A stretch of DNA of 19,196 bases, from contig JABYQR010000570.1 in the NCBI GenBank assembly GCA_022592445.1, positions 1 through 19,196 on the forward strand, in the 5' to 3' direction. The position numbers and the translations under genes were made by a program. Numbering within the stretch: the stretch's first letter is position 1; each line of letters begins with the position of its first letter. This DNA is from Cytidiella melzeri (Eukaryota; Basidiomycota; Agaricomycetes; Polyporales; Irpicaceae). The notes beneath the pieces are model-generated. The model ran no database searches. It was not told the DNA's origin and saw nothing but the letters and a program-made list of their open reading frames with translations. Positions 1 through 8,010 of this stretch are shown one piece after another.

Positions 1-11
1 ACGACGAAGCC

Positions 12-1294
12 TTAGGGGCTTCGGCCTCGCTGTCCGATCCTGAGTCCTCGGCATCTGCTGCCCGAATCTTCTTCGGCGCCGAAGACTTGCCATCCTTCTT
101 CACCTCCTTCTTCTTTCTCGGGCTTCTTCTTCAGACCGTTGAGGTTGCACTCATCCGTGTTATGTCCTTTCGACTTGTGGATGTGGCAGAACTTCTCCGA
201 CTTTTCAGTCGATTCACCTCTTTGCCTTTGCCCTTGTTCCGCTTCTCGTTCTTCTTCTTCTTTTTGTCCGCTGCGTCCACCTCCATAGGAGTGGACGTAT
301 CCTTTTCCTTGCAAAGATCTGGCCCTGCGCTTTCTCCGGATAGACCTTCTTGTGGATGTCGAGCAAGAGGTCGAGGAACTGCGGCCAAGTCGTCGGAATT
401 TGATTTTCATCTTTCCCATCATGACAGCCGCATGTCCTTCTCGATGACGTGCTTGAGCTTGTGAATAAGCAAGTCGTCCTCGTATCCAGAAAGCCTGCCA
501 AGCGTACGGAAGCGTTCCGCGTACTTGACAAGTTCTTGTGCGCCAATCCGTATTGTTGAACAAGGCGTTAAGCTCCTTTCGAGCGCCCTCCTTGTCATCC
601 CGTTGACCGTATTGTACCTTGAGCTCGTTCTCAAACTCTTCCCACGTTCCGATTGTCTGACCCTTCGTCAGCTTCTTGATCCACGGCTCCATGTATTGAG
701 CCGCCGCGCCTGAGAGCCGGTTCATCGCGACGGCAATACGTTGCCTGTCTGTAGCAACGTTCTCGTGGACAAGCCACAGAGAGATCTTGTTCAACCACTC
801 GTTGAACTTGACCTTGCCATCAGTGCCGTTGAACTCAGGGGGTTCGCCAATCTTAGGCTGGCGCGAGGATCCTCCTTGTCCTTGAGACAAGGGAAGCTGG
901 TTGATCTGATTGACCACGTTAGTGATCGTCGTTTTGACCATGTCGAGGTCAGTGTCCATCCGCTGGACTTGTGTATCTGCAGCGCATTGTGAATAAAGGT
1001 CTTGAGCGACCTTGTCAACGTATTCCTGGAGGTTATCCTCCAACAACGACAGCTGAGTGTTCCATATGAGAACCATCTGATTCATCATATTGTGAACAAT
1101 GGTCGTAGTTGCTTCACCCTCAATAGTGCGGGTGAAGGCCCTTTGGGCTGTAGTGAGGTTATGGAAAATGTGCTGCTCAAATTCTCAACCGAAGGGTTAT
1201 AAACGATGGGAGTGATTTTCCCGAAAGGAACAGAATGGGTGAGGTTGGCGGCAGCGGGGGCAGCGTTGGATCCGGCGTTGGATTGAGTGGCCAT
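12..1294 (-). pseudogene. gag: Gypsy-1 gag (capsid/nucleocapsid), broken by several frameshifts
   Basis: Gag packages the element RNA into cytoplasmic virus-like particles. The start is the ATG at 1294-1292 in an AAGCAATGG context, giving MATQSNAG. The first frame continues to about 1140 and is then carried on in another frame (AFTRTIEGEA, then NQMVLIWNTQ) that covers the capsid core (FNEWLNKISLWL, WEEFENELKVQYG). Near 545-555 the capsid passes to a further frame (AQELVKYAERFRTLG, 419-540), then to another (WPQFLDLLLDIHKKV, about 300-400), then to one with MEVDAADKKKKK. It returns to the first capsid frame for the zinc knuckle CHIHKSKGHNTDEC, a C-x2-H-x4-H-x4-C variant of the CCHC knuckle. 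At least four frame changes mean no full Gag can be made. The gene continues to the left edge with an acidic, Lys/Glu-rich tail. Confidence 0.75.
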
Positions 1295-1461
1295 TGCTTC
1301 TAATTTCTTAGTTAGCAAAGGATAAGCGAAATACTATTTCTAGTAGAAGAAGAGAAACACCACTTTTCACACATTGAACTCTTGTCAGAGTTGTTTTCAC
1401 ACATTAAATCCTTTTCAGGAAGTTGTCACCGAGTAAAATGAGGCTTGTCAGCCCATACATT
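1295..1461 (-). other. Spacer between Gypsy-1 ORF0 and gag, with a splice-acceptor-like signal
   Basis: This 167-bp stretch has no coding frame. On the minus strand it ends with GCTAAC (1316-1311), a good fungal branch-point sequence, followed by TTAG (acceptor AG at 1301-1300) five bases before the gag ATG. GTATGG just past the ORF0 stop is a possible donor. It also holds a 12-bp direct repeat, TTTTCACACATT on the plus strand, at 1364-1375 and 1394-1405. Splicing is inferred, not shown. Confidence 0.4.
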
Positions 1462-2229
1462 TTATTCCATTTCCGCATATACAAAGGCGTTCATGTCAAA
1501 CAGCCTTCTAGTAGCTCTAAGATTAACCCCATCTCCGATGATATCCACAAAACTATCCTTCCTAAACTCTTTAAGTCCTTTTTCAACATCCTCCATTCCC
1601 TATTCGACATCTTGTCCGTGTGATTCTCCTTGAACCATTGTTCGATCATGAAGACACGACCGATCAGCAGCTGTGCTTTTCTCGACGAGTGTTGAGCTGG
1701 TGGCTAGAAGATTGCCCACCACTCGGAAAGATGCATCCAACTTCTTGAGCACAGGCTCAAGCCGTTGGCAAGCTGCCGTGACCATTGGTTCGAATTCCTG
1801 TTGACGAAGTATAAGCTTCGTCTTACGGAAGTGTAGAGAGGCGGGGATCGGATTGGGAGTGGGAATGTAAGCGCGTTGATTGCGCTCCTCGATACGCTGA
1901 AGGAGAGTAAGCTTTTCAGCTTTCTCCTTCTCTTGCTTCTCGATACGATCGAGAAGGCTGAGTTGAGACATGAGATGAGAGACCTGACTCATGCGAGCCT
2001 GGTTCTCCTCATGCTCATGGTGGTGCGAGCCTGCTCCTCGAGGTCGATCCTCTTGATGAGAGGCTTGTTTCGGGGTACTTGAGCCGGCGAGGCTTGCCAG
2101 CGTCTTGAACTTGTCGAGGTCTCCTTGGAGACTGAGAGCGTTCTTGAAGTCCGGTGACTTCGTTGCGGACAGGGACAGAGTAGGGGCCTTGCGGCCAGAC
2201 TTAGCAGCGATGAAGCGGGAAATGGGCAT
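1462..2229 (-). pseudogene. Gypsy-1 accessory reading frame upstream of gag (ORF0), interrupted by TAG
   Basis: I do not recognise this protein. The chosen start is the ATG at 2229-2227 (MPISRFIAAK); an in-frame ATG 21 codons upstream also exists. The frame runs about 209 codons to TAG at 1602-1600, then stays open for 45 more codons, including DSFVDIIGDGVNLRATRRLF, to TAA at 1464-1462. This suggests an original protein of about 255 residues with a nonsense change. The N-terminal part is Ser/Lys-rich, the middle is His/Glu-rich (HHHEHEEN), and a Lys/Glu/Leu-rich stretch (LLDRIEKQEKEKAEKLTLLQ) looks like a coiled coil. It has the same orientation as gag, and lies between the LTR/leader and gag. 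Gypsy-2 has an unrelated-looking frame in the same place. A host gene caught in the element is an alternative. Confidence 0.5.
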
Positions 2230-2840
2230 GGTGACTGGTGTGACAATGTGTGATGAGCTTGACAGCTCAGTGTGTGCGGAACAAATCTCCATAAAGGAGA
2301 GGTCCTGTGTGTGCGTGGGGTAGTGCCGGCGTCGGCCTGGACTCTCTCTCCAGGTCCGGTGGTGAAAGGATCTCCGTCATGGTTCCACCCATGCGGCAAA
2401 TGGTTGGCGGATCAGTATTACACTGACCCTAAGTCCGGCCAGAACAAGTTACCCGTCTACGTGCCTAGGCACTCATGGGTTTCTAGTCCTGTTGTCTAGC
2501 TCTTATAACGAGCTGTCTGACACCAGACTCCACTATCGCCTGTGGGGAGGCACACTTTCATCATGTTGGCATAATGCCAACCCCTGCTCTGATCAGCTCT
2601 AGGAGCGTCGGGCGAGAGGGTGATTCAAGTTGTGCATATCAAGGCAAAGCCTAGACATGACTACCACTTAAAGCCTATGGTCCGGCTACCTCTATTTCTA
2701 GAGGATTTGTAAGGGGCCCACGCACAGGCACAAGACCTAGAAGAAAGGGGAAAGAAACCTCCAGCACGTCCAAAGACGTGAGGGAGTAGGGGCAGTCTTA
2801 TCCAAATGTAACAGTTAAGGTTACTACTCACCAGATAAGT
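2230..2840 (-). other. Gypsy-1 untranslated leader, with hairpin and possible leader intron
   Basis: No convincing gene is seen between the ORF0 start and the LTR. The stretch holds a perfect inverted repeat at 2565-2581 (GTTGGCAT-A-ATGCCAAC), a smaller stem at 2498-2514 (AGCTC...GAGCT), and, on the minus strand, a strong donor GTGAGT (2831-2826) with a pyrimidine-rich run ending TTCTAG (acceptor AG at 2738-2737), a potential 95-bp intron. Retroelement leaders usually carry the primer-binding site and packaging structures; I could not place the primer site with confidence. Confidence 0.4.
2565..2581. repeat. Perfect 8+1+8 inverted repeat in the Gypsy-1 leader
   Basis: GTTGGCATAATGCCAAC reads as its own reverse complement around the central A. 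In the leader transcript it would form an 8-bp hairpin, or a palindromic kissing/dimer site. A function in RNA packaging or dimerisation is inference only. Confidence 0.6.
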
Positions 2841-2968
2841 TGTTAAACTTGAGGGGTAGAGTGAGATAGAGTGTAAGAGGTGTGGTGAACGAAGTACTGG
2901 AGAGTACAAGGTAGTCCTTTATCAACAGAGTGGATAAGACTGAGGGGATATGCCCTCAGGAGTGCCTC

Positions 2969-2976
2969 TATATATA
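2969..2976 (-). promoter_or_regulatory. TATA box of the Gypsy-1 LTR promoter
   Basis: An uninterrupted TATATATA lies about 550 bp inside the LTR, upstream of ORF0 and gag on the minus strand. The position matches the U3/R promoter of LTR elements. The motif is palindromic, so strand is inferred from context. Confidence 0.5.
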
Positions 2977-3306
2977 CATGAAGGGGAGGACCCCAGGTAC
3001 TACCTTAAGACCCCTAATACCTACATGAGTAAGCGAAGTAATCTACCTTACTAAGCATGCCCTATGCCCTAGTGGTGCCACTTCAATAATCAACCAATAG
3101 CAATTGTCCCCATGACCTGACCCCATGACCCAGCTCCAAGGCTAGACTTGTTCTAGCTTGTTCTAAGACAAGGCTAGACTTTTCCAGAAGGTTCTAAGAA
3201 CTATGACATCATCTAATGGAATGTTCTATACTATGACATCATAGTTCCAGCATGTTCCACAATGTTCCAGAGAGTTCTATCATGTGATACACAGATAAGG
3301 AAAGGA

Positions 3307-3348
3307 GCGCATCAGCGCATCAGAGACAGAAGGCGCATCAGCGCATCA
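3307..3348. repeat. GCGCATCA repeated four times as two tandem pairs
   Basis: GCGCATCA occurs at 3307-3314, 3315-3322, 3333-3340 and 3341-3348, with a 10-bp spacer between the two pairs. It sits in the presumed U3 of the Gypsy-1 LTR, beside the GATAAG array, so it may be part of the same enhancer. Confidence 0.8.
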
Positions 3349-3365
3349 ATTGATAGGCACTGAGA

Positions 3366-3466
3366 ATAAGCGCCGGAATAGGCGCCTGATAAGCGCCAGA
3401 TAAGCGCTGGATAAGCGCCTAAATAGACGCCGGATAAGCGCTGGATAAGCGCTTGTCAAGCGCTTA
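3366..3466. repeat. About nine tandem 11-bp units (ATAAGCGCYGG-like) with GATAAG sites
   Basis: The units read ATAAGCGC or close variants followed by CGG, CTG, CAG, TGG, CT or TTG, with a period of about 11 bp. Phasing places exact GATAAG at 3388, 3399, 3410, 3433 and 3444, with a further copy just outside the array at 3294. GATAAG matches the HGATAR site of fungal GATA factors (the AreA/Nit2 and SreA/Urbs1 families). The AGCGCT cores are palindromic. The location fits a U3 enhancer. Confidence 0.8.
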
Positions 3467-3531
3467 AATATTCCACATAATACCGTTGCCTGGTAAGGCA
3501 AGTCTTGTAGAAACATTGAAAATCTGTGACA

Positions 3532-3695
3532 CTCGGCAGACTCCTCGTGACCTCGGTGAACTCCTCGTGCCCGTGACGCTGGGAAAGTGGAGGGACTGCC
3601 GCTCAGGATGACGCGGGCCGCGCAAATGGCGGGCTGCTGCCGGTTCTCCGCGCCTAGCCGATTTCCGGGCGTATCAACGCGTAGGCGTCAAATGA
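3532..3695. other. GC-rich orphan segment between Gypsy-1 and Copia-2
   Basis: This 164-bp stretch is clearly richer in G+C and CpG than the flanking elements. It contains ACTCCTCGTG twice, 21 bp apart, near its left end. No protein or known repeat is recognised. The sequence switches abruptly to Copia homology at 3696. It could be host DNA left after a deletion, or filler at a repair junction. Confidence 0.5.
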
Positions 3696-5012
3696 AACTT
3701 GCAATTTGTTGACTCTACGGCACAAATTGAAGGGGAGAAAGAACCAAATATTAAAAAACCTACTCTTGAAAAACAACTTGAACTCGAGGAGAATCCTCAT
3801 GTCGAACCCATGGACATTGAAGAGCCTGACCCTTCTGGTCCTAGGCATACTACTAGAGAGACTCAGCCTTCGCGCAAAGCTCGAGGCTTAAACTATGATG
3901 AAGTTGATACAAACATTGCCTTCTACTTAACTGAATTCAATGCATACTACGCTGAAGACGTCAGTGATCCAGTTACTTACAAAGACGTACTGAACCACCC
4001 ACTCAAGATCGACTGGCTCAAGTTGATGAAAACTGAGGTTGATACCCTCGAACAACTTGGCACTTGGGAATACTGTATCCTGCCGCCAAATGCGAACATC
4101 ACTGGTTCGCGCTTTGTCTACAAAACAAATACGAACATGGCAAAGTCACTAAACTTAAGTCAAGACTTGTCGCGCAAGGATACTCCCAGCGTGACGGCAT
4201 TGATTACTACTCGAACGACTTATTCGCACCTGTTGCGCGTATGAGTTCACTATGATTTGTACTTACTCTCGCGGCTTCACTACACTTCGAGATTACTCAG
4301 CTTGATATCAAGTCCGCATACTTATATGGTAACATTCACGACGATGAAGACCTTTATCTTTGTCCACCTCCTGGTGACTTACTTCCGAACCTGCCACCTG
4401 GCTGGGTACTTAAACTTCGGAAAACTCTCTACGGCCTTAAGCAAGCCGGACGTCGTTGGTACAAGTACTATGCAACATACTCTTCGCACTTGGACTGAAG
4501 CGTTGTGAATTCAACAACGCAGTCTTCTACCTCTATCGAGGTGATAAACTCATACTTCTACTTGCTGTCCACGTCAATGACATTACTCTTGGCACTATCA
4601 CTACTACTGTTGCGAACAATTTGAGATTGCACTCAGACAACATGTCAATACTAACGGTAAACTATTCACTGGATGCTTAGCATGGATTGCTTATGATAAA
4701 GCCGCAGGCATTATCAAACTTTGTCAAAGGATTATATCCTGAACATACTGAAGCGATACAACTTTGACCACAACACTCACGCCGTACACCAATGGTACAC
4801 AGCACAACTTAGCCCCCCGTGCTGTGACAAACTACGTCAGGATGCTGACCCATTACACACTACATGTCTCTTGTCGGTGGCCTACGCTACGTTGCGACAG
4901 TACTCGCCAGACATTGCTTACTGCACTGGTCAACTAGCACGATACTTATCTGACCCGGCTAAGGAACACTATGCTGCAGCTAAACAGTGTTACCTTGTCC
5001 TCAAGGGAACGT
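3696..5012 (+). pseudogene. pol: Copia-2 reverse transcriptase region, frameshifted
   Basis: The first frame runs through the linker before RT (EKQLELEENPHVEPM, GLNYDEVDTNIAFYL) and fails near 4129, where one base is missing relative to Copia-1. RT then moves between frames: [16 protein letters not shown] follows, with a stop at 4254, then QLDIKSAYLYG, then AVHVNDITL (4564-4590). The first catalytic Asp (LDIKSAY) is present, while the YVDD-equivalent box reads HVND, with Asn for the first Asp. Identity to Copia-1 across this part is roughly 80% by eye, well below that of the following RNase H part. It cannot yield an active enzyme. Confidence 0.85.
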
Positions 5013-5529
5013 GCGATACTGGCTTGTCCTAGGAAACCAAGCAACTACTACTAATACTTCACTTGTCGGATATGCTGATTCTGACGGTATGACTACATAC
5101 GGCAATAAACCAATAATGGGCTACACCTTCACATATAATGACTCGCTTATCTCTTGGTCAAGTAAGTGTGGTTCACTAGTAACACTATCGGTCACCGAAG
5201 CCGAATTATATGCCTTAGCGCATGCGTCAACTGAAGCTATATATCTAAAAGCACTCATTGACGAACTACTTAACTTTACTATGGATCCTGTCAAAATGTA
5301 TACTGACAGTGCATCAACTATTGCCATTGTTAGCTCACCTGACGAGCAACATTCACAACGAACTAAACACTTCGAGATTCGTAAGAATTTCATCAGTGAT
5401 TGTGTACTCAAGAAGTATATAACTATTCATCACATATCTTCTAACGATCAACGTGCTGATACACTTACTAAAGCACTACCTCTCGAAAAACACAAGCACT
5501 TCAATGAACTACTTCATATTCATGCTTGA
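5013..5529 (+). pseudogene. pol: Copia-2 RNase H domain, reading frame still open
   Basis: RNase H degrades the RNA strand of the RNA-DNA hybrid during reverse transcription. The domain has GYADSD, the acidic VTEAELYALA, MYTDSAS, and QRADTLTKAL near its end, so the expected acidic residues are all present. It is joined to the RT part through a 1-nt deletion (GCGATACTGG against GCGATTACTGG in Copia-1). From about 5007 to the LTR end it is some 95-97% identical to Copia-1, unlike the RT part upstream. It lacks its own start context and is a remnant of the polyprotein. Confidence 0.85.
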
Positions 5530-5536
5530 AGGGGAG
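5528..5536 (+). other. Polypurine tract of Copia-2
   Basis: GAAGGGGAG directly abuts the TG of the LTR and is identical to the tract in Copia-1. Such tracts prime plus-strand DNA synthesis. Confidence 0.85.
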
Positions 5537-5706
5537 TGTTCGACTACATTAATTAGACGCTCAACGTACAAGCGCCGTAGTTACCGTATATATAATTTAG
5601 TCTGATCAATGCAACAAAATGTACTTTTGATCCCCAACTCCCACTGTGTGATCCCTCTCAGTCTTACTCTCTCAACGCTTTCCTCTACTTGCATAGCCTT
5701 CTAACA
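5537..5706 (+). repeat. Copia-2 3' LTR (170 bp)
   Basis: It starts TGTTCGACTA and ends CCTTCTAACA, the same length as both Copia-1 LTRs. I count nine substitutions against the Copia-1 3' LTR, about 95% identity. It carries the same CGTATATATAA TATA-like promoter element. Confidence 0.95.
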
Positions 5707-5838
5707 ATACGGGTGCTTAATAGACGTGCAAGTGGTTTGTGTAGAGAGGGTTGCATCTGGGTTTGCAGCCCAAGGTTTTACAGATAAAAACAAGTGGTAA
5801 ATTGCAAAAAATAAGGGCTGGTCGAAACATCCACGACA
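5707..5838 (-). repeat. Gypsy-2 3' LTR, outer part cut by Copia-2
   Basis: The plus-strand sequence ATACGGGTGCTTAATAGACG through CATCCACGACA matches 10980-11116, the 5' LTR of the same element. The end at 5838 abuts the polypurine tract. The rest of this LTR is missing to the left of the Copia-2 junction. Confidence 0.85.
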
Positions 5839-5840
5839 TT

Positions 5841-5850
5841 ACCCCCCTGC
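5841..5850 (-). other. Polypurine tract of Gypsy-2
   Basis: On the minus strand GCAGGGGGGT is followed by AA and then the LTR start TGTCGTGG, the usual arrangement for priming plus-strand synthesis in Gypsy elements. Confidence 0.75.
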
Positions 5851-5995
5851 TAAATTGAGCGTCCTCGCAAAGAATCACTGTGCTGTGGTGATAGAGGTCT
5901 TCTACCCATCTACAGGGATTCAGCAGAATTGCCCTGATTGTCTAGTCAGAAGGATGCTAGGAAGTTTCTCCCCTTCTGGTGTTGTTGACTTGCTG

Positions 5996-7354
5996 TTACC
6001 TGTCAGTGTGATGTTCTTGAGATATCCACACCCATTTGTTTGCCTTCATCCCAGCTAAGATTGTATGTAGAGAGAGAGGATCAGCGTGTAAAATGGTACT
6101 GCCCAGCTTGTGAACCAACACAAAGTCAAAGTCAGCCAAGAGTAATGACCAACGTGCTTGACGTTGGGTGAGGTGTTGCGCAGTCTTCCAGTACTGCAGG
6201 TTTGTGTGATCTGTCCAGGTCTCAAACGGTTCCTTGAGCCCCTCAAGGTAGTGGCACCAATCTTTGAGAGCTTTGGTGATGGCTAACATCTCCCAGTCAA
6301 AGATTTTGTAGTTACGCTCTGCTTCAGTCATAGACACGGACCGGTAGGTAATAGGGTGGTAGAATCCATCTTCCTTTGATTTATGGGAGATGATTCCACC
6401 AGTTGCATAGCCCGAGGCATTGACTTCTAGACGTGTAGGGAGTTCAGGGTCCCAGACTGCCAAGATAGGCTTAGTGGTAAAGGCCCTCTTTAGCAACGTG
6501 AAGGCAGTCTGTTGTGCTGGACCCCAAACAAATGGCACATCCTTTGTAGTCAAGTCGTGTAGAGGCCGTTTGTGCTTTGAGAAGTCCTGAATGATGTGTC
6601 AGTAGAAGTTGGCAAACCCAATGAATCCTCTAACTGCCTTGAGGTTCTTGGGTGTAGACCACGTAAAAACTGCTTGGACTTTGACAGGGTCCATAGCTAC
6701 TTTGCCTGCGCAAATGATCAACCTGAGGTACTCAATCTCAGATTTCTCAAACTCGCACTTTTCTGGCCGAAGGTAGAGATTGTGCTGTTGAAGTCACTCG
6801 AGGACTTCAAGTACAACCTTGCGGTGCTCTGTCAGGTTGTTGCTCCAGATCAAGATATAATCTTGATAGACAGCCACCTTGCCCTTGACAACGAGGCTGG
6901 CAAAGATGTTGTCCATCACAGCTTGAAAGGTAGCGTGTGAGTTTGTGAGACCGAAGAACATGACTTTAGGTTCAAAGAGTCCTCGGTTTCTAACAAAAGC
7001 CACTTTGTACTTGTCTCCTTCTTTGATGCAGACATTGTGATAACCCCAACAAACATCAAAATTAGTGAAGATCTTTGCACCCTTGAGCTTGTTGATAACG
7101 TTGGTAGCAAGCGGTAGTGGGTAACAATTCTTTATAGTGATGTCATTGAGTTTGCAATAGTCCTGAATAAGACGGAGTTTGTTGTCCTTCTTTTTGATGA
7201 AGAAGACTGGAGAAGCCATCAGAGACTTAGAAGGTGTGACGTAACCCTTCTCTAGGTTTTCCTGGATGAATTTGTCAAGCTCGGCTTGCTCATTCAGGGG
7301 GCATAGGATAAATTTTTGATTTGATGGTCTCAGGAGCATCTGGTTTGAGATCAA
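5996..7354 (-). pseudogene. pol: Gypsy-2 reverse transcriptase and RNase H, with two in-frame stops
   Basis: One frame covers RT and RNase H, interrupted by TGA at 6796-6794 and TGA at 6601-6599. RT shows MASPVFFIKKKD, LRLIQDYCKLND, FTNFDVCWGYHNV (first catalytic Asp present), GLFEPKVMFFGLTNSHATFQ, and the catalytic box VYQDYILIWS, where the usual YLDD is YQDY, so the second Asp is lost (codon 6859-6857). RNase H follows: PELPTRLEVNASGYATG has Asn (6421-6419) for the first catalytic Asp, while AERNYKIFDWEMLAI and TWTDHTNLQYW keep their acidic residues. HKLGSTILHADPLS marks the usual end of RNase H. The integrase that should follow is missing. Family assignment is firm; the protein is inactive. 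Confidence 0.9.
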
Positions 7355-7460
7355 TCAAATGGTCCCAGGGTTGATGCTGGGGTAGCCAATTAGACTCTTC
7401 CTCAGAAAAGACTTTAGCGTATCTATAATATTCTAATAGAACAATATCCTCGAAGGAGCG

Positions 7461-8010
7461 CTAGGCTTTAGCTTTGTTTACTTTGGCAGCAAGCTTGGTA
7501 GAGTAGGTGAAGCCGGCCATGCACCAGACTTCGTCAGTGGTGTCTTGGACAATACTGGCTTTGACCCACTGTCTACGTTCTTTGCAATTACTGTCAACCT
7601 TCTGAAAAGGTTTGTCAGGAGATTCTTCTGAGCCGCTCAGAATTTTCACTCCTCCTTTCACCCAGTTAACGGTAGGATTTACCCGCTTGAGCCATGGTAG
7701 CCCAAGGATGATGTCTTCTGGACCTAAGTCCGTGGCAAGGAACTCTGCTTTTTCCGTGTGATCTCCAACTGTGAGTGTAAGGCAAACGGAGTGCATTAAT
7801 CCGCCAGCTTTATTCTAAGTTCCGTCAATGTTATGCAATGAGATAAACCTTTTGAGTGGGTGCTGAATAATCTTATGCTTTTTGACAAACTGGTGACTGA
7901 TGAATAAAGCCGTAGCTCCTGAATTGATCCTGGCAGGAACGTGAATGGTTCTATTCAGACCTTTAACTAGTACATGTATACGGAAATGAGACAATAACCA
8001 ATTGGGCAAT
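7461..8010 (-). pseudogene. pol: Gypsy-2 aspartic protease, catalytic Asp changed and in-frame stop
   Basis: The retroviral-type protease cuts the Gag-Pol polyprotein. The first half has IHVPARINSGATALFISHQF, where the expected D-S-G catalytic triplet reads N-S-G (Asn codon 7925-7923). A TAG at 7817-7815 follows HNIDGT, then the same frame continues with NKAGGLMHSVCLTLTVGDH and the second-half signature DIILGLPWLKRVNP. This two-part pattern, DSGA-like then ILGLPWL, is typical of Gypsy proteases. The frame differs from the end of the gag frame, so a frameshift lies around 7970-8060. The protease cannot be active. Confidence 0.85.

Larger units (their letters stand above)
1..3531 (-). mobile_element. 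Gypsy-1: 5' half of a Ty3/Gypsy LTR retrotransposon, running off the left edge
   Basis: Read on the minus strand the order is LTR (from 3531), leader, accessory reading frame (2229-1462), spacer, and gag (1294 to the left edge). Protease, RT and integrase would lie to the left of position 1 and are not in the window. The assignment rests on the gag, which has a retrotransposon-type capsid region and a zinc knuckle, and on a TATA-bearing LTR-like segment upstream. Several frameshifts in gag and an in-frame stop in the accessory frame show that this copy is not intact. The 5' LTR end is placed at 3531 because minus-strand TGTCACAG starts there; no second LTR is available to prove it. Confidence 0.75.
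2841..3531 (-). repeat. Probable 5' LTR of Gypsy-1 (inner end uncertain)
   Basis: On the minus strand the segment begins TGTCACAG at 3531 and contains a TATA box (plus-strand TATATATA, 2969-2976) after a long upstream region, as expected for U3-R-U5. It holds repeat arrays (3307-3466), two CTATGACATCAT motifs (about 3203 and 3231) and several GTTCTA/GTTCCA runs. The inner end is set at plus-strand TGTTAAAC (2841), giving TGT...ACA ends. Plus-strand TGTAACAG at 2808 is an alternative. No partner LTR is in the window, so the boundaries are provisional. Confidence 0.5.
3696..5706 (+). mobile_element. Copia-2: 5'-truncated, degenerate Ty1/Copia element
   Basis: From 3696 the sequence aligns base for base with Copia-1 from 14256 onward, through RT, RNase H, polypurine tract and 3' LTR. 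The 5' LTR, gag, protease and integrase are missing. Right after its LTR the sequence continues ATACG and then inside the Gypsy-2 LTR. The intact Gypsy-2 LTR also has ATACG at that point (about 10980), so ATACG is the likely target site. The left half of Copia-2 and the outer part of that Gypsy-2 LTR were lost later. Confidence 0.9.

Noticed and set aside
87..464. Plus-strand open frame rich in Phe and Ser over the Gypsy-1 gag
   Set aside because: It is the antisense of the Lys/Glu-rich part of gag.
3366..3466. CRISPR array
   Set aside because: Units of about 11 bp are directly contiguous with no unique spacers, in an LTR of a eukaryotic element.
5121..5411. Minus-strand open frame over Copia-2 RNase H, found again at 15697-15987 in Copia-1
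   Set aside because: Its recurrence simply follows from the near-identical RNase H sequence on the other strand; no start context or domain supports it.
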